Below, in pieces: positions 4,927 to 6,800 of a stretch of 6,800 nt of DNA. The notes beneath the pieces were generated by a model that worked only from the letters and a program-made list of their open reading frames with translations, was not told where the DNA came from and did no database searches. The translations under genes and the position numbers were made by a program. Position 1 is the stretch's first letter. Each line of letters opens with the position of its first letter. The DNA comes from Solirubrobacterales bacterium (GTDB taxonomy: Bacteria > Actinomycetota > Thermoleophilia > Solirubrobacterales > Solirubrobacteraceae), in assembly GCA_015655225.1 (NCBI GenBank), contig JAATFK010000529.1, positions 1 through 6,800 on the forward strand, given 5' to 3'.

Positions 4927-5556
4927 ATGGCACGACGCGGAGACGAGCTGCGACGGCACATCCTCTTCACGGCGAAGGACGTCTTCCTCGAGCTGGGCTT
5001 CGAGCGCGCGTCGATGGACACGGTCGCGACGCGTGCCGCGACCTCGAAGCGCAGTCTCTACGCGCACTTCGAGAGCAAGGACAAGCTGTTCGTCGCGGTC
5101 GTCGAGCTGGTCAGCGAGCTGTACCTCGACAGGCTCGGGACGCCCGACGGGTACGCCGAGGACCCGCCGGAGGCGGTCGTCCTCTACTGCGGTCGCTTCC
5201 TGCAGATGCTGCTGTGGGAGACGGCGCTGCGCGCGTGCCGGCTCTTCATCGCCGAGGCCGAGCGGCTGCCCGACGCGGCGGCCCGCTACCACGAGGCGAT
5301 CTTCGCGACGCCGCAGGAGCGCCTGGCCGCGTTCCTGACCGAGCGCACGCGGGTCACCCCGTCGGACGGCGGCGCGATCGCCGAGCAGTTGATCGGCCGC
5401 ACGATCTACCCGGGACTGGTCCGCGCGCTGCTCGGCGTCGAGCCGCTCAAGGCCGATTCGCCCGACGCCGCGACGATCGCGCAGGACGTCGACCTCGCAC
5501 CGATCCGCGCCGCGGTCGCGGCGCTGCTGCCCGGGCGGGCGCCGGCCTCCGCATAG
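4927..5556 (+). CDS. TetR/AcrR-family transcriptional regulator
   Basis: A 209-residue all-helical repressor of normal TetR length. The N-terminal domain (about 7-53) has the conserved pattern I-L-x-x-A-x-x-V-F-x-x-x-G-F-x-x-A-S-M-D-T-V-A, a turn at A37-A38, and recognition helix TSKRSLYAHFESKDKLF. The remainder is the ligand-binding and dimerisation domain; a stretch near 98-125 with LRACRLFIAEAERLPDAAARY resembles the AefR-like TetR C-terminal group, an assignment by eye. The ATG at 4927 is chosen because GGAAGG (4912-4917) precedes it by 9 nt and the HTH then begins at the usual distance. An in-frame upstream start at 4873 would lie across the operator and adds nothing TetR-like. It is divergent from the NmrA-like gene and probably controls it and itself. 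The inducer is unknown. Confidence 0.93.
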   Translation: MARRGDELRRHILFTAKDVFLELGFERASMDTVATRAATSKRSLYAHFESKDKLFVAVVELVSELYLDRLGTPDGYAEDPPEAVVLYCGRFLQMLLWETALRACRLFIAEAERLPDAAARYHEAIFATPQERLAAFLTERTRVTPSDGGAIAEQLIGRTIYPGLVRALLGVEPLKADSPDAATIAQDVDLAPIRAAVAALLPGRAPASA

Positions 5557-5579
5557 GCGCCTGTGAGAACATGGATCGC

Positions 5580-5606
5580 ATCGGTTCGAGCCCGATGGCG
5601 GGCTCG
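5580..5606 (+). other. Overlapping alternative hairpins in the leader of the 70-aa gene
   Basis: CGAGCCCG (5587-5594) and CGGGCTCG (5599-5606) form a perfect 8-bp stem with an ATGG loop. The same bases can instead form ATCGG (5580-5584) with CCGAT (5592-5596) around the 7-nt loop TTCGAGC, a shape like a tRNA T-arm. The two stems are mutually exclusive. The element is 30 nt after the tetR-type stop and 16 nt before the AAGGAG of the next gene, so it may end the first transcript or shape the leader of the second. Confidence 0.45.
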
Positions 5607-5622
5607 CCGGCCAAGAACCTCG

Positions 5623-5628
5623 AAGGAG
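5623..5628 (+). promoter_or_regulatory. Strong ribosome binding site of the 70-aa gene
   Basis: AAGGAG, 6 nt before the ATG at 5635. It is one of the best Shine-Dalgarno matches in the window and fixes the start of a gene that has no recognised homology. Confidence 0.8.
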
Positions 5629-5634
5629 CGATCG

Positions 5635-5847
5635 ATGGAAACCAAGCAGGTTGCTGAAGAGCGGGCCTATTTCGAGGGCGGTCACTTCGACGGCGCGGAG
5701 CGCGGCGTCTACCCGCCCGGTCGCGTCCGCATCGACGTCTCGGTCGAATCCGACGTCACCGAGAAGCGCCACCTGACCTACCTGCGGACGGACCGCAGAC
5801 ACACGATCGGCGACACCGACGTCCCGGTCTACGAGCTGCAGGCCTAG
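5635..5847 (+). CDS. Unrecognised 70-residue protein
   Basis: I do not recognise this protein. It is short, soluble and charged, with no signal peptide, membrane segment or cysteine. The N-terminal third is acidic and aromatic (AYFEGGHFDGAERG), followed by V-Y-P-P-G and an alternating V-R-I-D-V-S-V-E-S-D-V segment that should be a beta strand, and a final strand V-P-V-Y-E-L. A small beta-rich domain is plausible. The start is secure because of the AAGGAG at 5623-5628 and because G/C-rich third positions run throughout. No TANNNT box is found between the tetR-type stop and this gene, so it may be read from the tetR-type promoter or from a promoter type I cannot see. It ends 6 bp from the convergent membrane-protein gene. 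Function is unknown; an upstream in-frame ATG-less extension to GTG at 5563 is not preferred. Confidence 0.78.
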   Translation: METKQVAEERAYFEGGHFDGAERGVYPPGRVRIDVSVESDVTEKRHLTYLRTDRRHTIGDTDVPVYELQA

Positions 5848-5853
5848 CTCCGG

Positions 5854-6612
5854 CTACTCGACGACCGGGGGCTCCAGCAGCGACCGGTTGATGTGCTCCG
5901 AGAGCGCCTGCGCCGCCGCCCGCTGCGCGGCCAGGTGCTCCCGGTCGTCCTCGTCGTTCAGCAGCGCCGCCGCGTAGGCGGTCGACGCCGCCTCCCAGTT
6001 CTCCCGCAGCCGGTCGGTCTCGACCCGTGCGCGGTGACGCATCGTCTCGGCCGTCTCGGCGATCTCGACCGCCGAGGCGTGCGCGTCGAAGGTCGTCCCG
6101 CCGTCCTCGCGGCGCACGAACGTGAACGTCCCGTTCCCGGTCAGGACCGGCTGGTGCAGCAGCCGCTGCACGCGCGTCGAGGCGTCGCCGAGCACGCTCG
6201 TGGTGACGCTGAAGCGCGGGTAGGGCTGCAATCCCGCGAGCCACGCGCGCTGGCGCTCCTCGCGCCCCGCGTTCGCGCGGTCGTCGAGCGTCAGCCCGGC
6301 GTACTCGGCGACGTGCACCCAGCCCCAGTGGGTCCCCGCCAGCAGCAGCCCGGCGGCGAGCGCGGCGGCGGCGAGCCCGCCGCCGCCGTGGAACAGCAGC
6401 CGCCAGGCGCCGAAGAGCGCCAGCACGATCCCGAGCACGAGGCTGACGCCGGTCAGCAGCGAGCCGGCCGCGACGAGCCGGTCGTGGGCGCGGGTCGCGA
6501 TCGGCGGCTCGTGCCACTGCTCGGCGGCGGGCAGGGTCGCGAGGTCGGCGTCGAGCAGCCGCGGGTCGGCGGGGACGCCGAGGAACGCCACCAGCTCGTC
6601 GCCGCCGGCCAT
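5854..6612 (-). CDS. Two-helix membrane protein of unknown function
   Basis: A 252-residue protein I cannot assign to a family. An N-terminal soluble segment (1-44) leads to two hydrophobic helices at about 46-70 (GSLLTGVSLVLGIVLALFGAW) and 78-101 (Ala/Leu-rich, ending GTHWGWVHVA), joined by a short HGGGG turn, making a hairpin in the cytoplasmic membrane with both ends on the same side. After the membrane part, residues 130-175 look beta-rich (FSVTTSVLG, GTFTFVRR). From about 181 to 245 the chain is Ala/Glu/Arg-rich and helical, a likely coiled coil. No signal peptide or catalytic motif is seen. The ATG at 6612 has GAGGG about 8-9 nt upstream. The gene follows the partial upstream gene by 35 bp on the same strand with no visible promoter between, so they probably form an operon. 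Confidence 0.82.
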   Translation of the reverse strand: MAGGDELVAFLGVPADPRLLDADLATLPAAEQWHEPPIATRAHDRLVAAGSLLTGVSLVLGIVLALFGAWRLLFHGGGGLAAAALAAGLLLAGTHWGWVHVAEYAGLTLDDRANAGREERQRAWLAGLQPYPRFSVTTSVLGDASTRVQRLLHQPVLTGNGTFTFVRREDGGTTFDAHASAVEIAETAETMRHRARVETDRLRENWEAASTAYAAALLNDEDDREHLAAQRAAAQALSEHINRSLLEPPVVE

Positions 6613-6647
6613 CGTGCGCGCCCTCGGTTCGTCAGCGGCCCGGGCGG

Positions 6648-6800
6648 CTAGCGGGCGGTCCCGTTGGTGCCGTGGCGGGCGGCGTCGGCGGCGAGGTTGC
6701 CGGTCAGCATGCCCTCCTGCACCTGGTCCATCAGCGAGCCGACCGAGGCGGGGGAGTGGGGCAGCAGCAGCGTCGTCATGTTGCCGTTCTCGCCGACCGA
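6648..6800 (-). CDS. C-terminal 50 residues of an unidentified protein (partial)
   Basis: The frame enters from the right edge and ends at a TAG (6650-6648). The visible end reads ENGNMTTLLLPHSPASVG, then an amphipathic stretch SLMDQVQEGMLTGNLAADAA, and a short polar tail. Codon use is G/C-ending throughout, supporting a real gene. The GENGNMTTLLLP piece loosely recalls C-termini of SPFH/band-7 (flotillin-like) proteins, but this is a weak resemblance that I would not rely on. Its neighbour on the same strand, 35 bp on, is the two-helix membrane protein, which would suit a membrane-associated role. Confidence 0.7.
   Translation of the reverse strand, partial: SVGENGNMTTLLLPHSPASVGSLMDQVQEGMLTGNLAADAARHGTNGTAR

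Noticed and set aside
5571..5610. tRNA gene, because ATCGG-TTCGAGC-CCGAT looks like a T-arm
   Set aside because: No matching acceptor strand, anticodon arm or D-arm lies upstream, and no CCA follows at the right distance.
5893..6651. Plus-strand open frame opposite the membrane protein gene
   Set aside because: Its composition is shadow-like, whereas the minus strand shows two clear membrane helices.
1..6800. Mobile element or CRISPR array
   Set aside because: No transposase or integrase motifs, terminal inverted repeats or regularly spaced repeats were seen; the Xis-like HTH protein alone does not indicate an element.

Overview
The window is about 70% G+C, with strongly G/C-ending codons, GTG and TTG starts, and TANNNT -10 boxes set 6-7 nt before GTG starts (probable leaderless mRNAs). 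This points to a high-GC actinobacterium. A deep-branching lineage such as the Thermoleophilia/Solirubrobacterales is my best guess, but that is an impression and not a demonstrated placement. I see no RNA genes, insertion sequences, CRISPR array or phage structural genes.

Layout. (1) 1-1029, minus: N-terminal 343 residues of an exported YVTN-type beta-propeller protein, running off the left edge. (2) 1030-1168: lower-GC intergenic stretch with short repeats and an interrupted palindrome. (3) 1169-2674: a divergent pair, a zinc-free MDR/quinone-oxidoreductase-like enzyme (minus) and a MarR-type regulator (plus), separated by a perfect 9-3-9 palindrome that overlaps the candidate -10 boxes of both genes. 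(4) 2724-3967, plus: a two-gene unit made of an 84-aa MerR/excisionase-like HTH protein and a stand-alone 325-aa ATP-dependent DNA ligase of the LigD ligase-domain type. (5) 3968-5556: a second divergent pair, an NmrA-like NAD(P)-binding protein (minus) and a TetR-type regulator (plus), again with a palindrome over the promoter region. (6) 5635-5847, plus: an unrecognised 70-aa protein with a strong ribosome binding site behind a structured leader. (7) 5854-6800, minus: a two-helix membrane protein of unknown function, preceded in the same orientation by the last 50 codons of an unidentified protein cut by the right edge.

How it fits together. The two divergent regulator/oxidoreductase pairs look like independent self-regulated stress or xenobiotic response modules. 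Between them lies the HTH-ligase pair, the least ordinary item here: a probable DNA end-joining or repair ligase co-transcribed with a small DNA-binding protein. No Ku, primase-polymerase or phosphoesterase gene is visible. Nothing in the window proves a new system. The best leads are the HTH-ligase unit, the symmetric operator designs, the orphan 70-aa protein with its leader, and an uneven distribution of the AGA arginine codon between genes.
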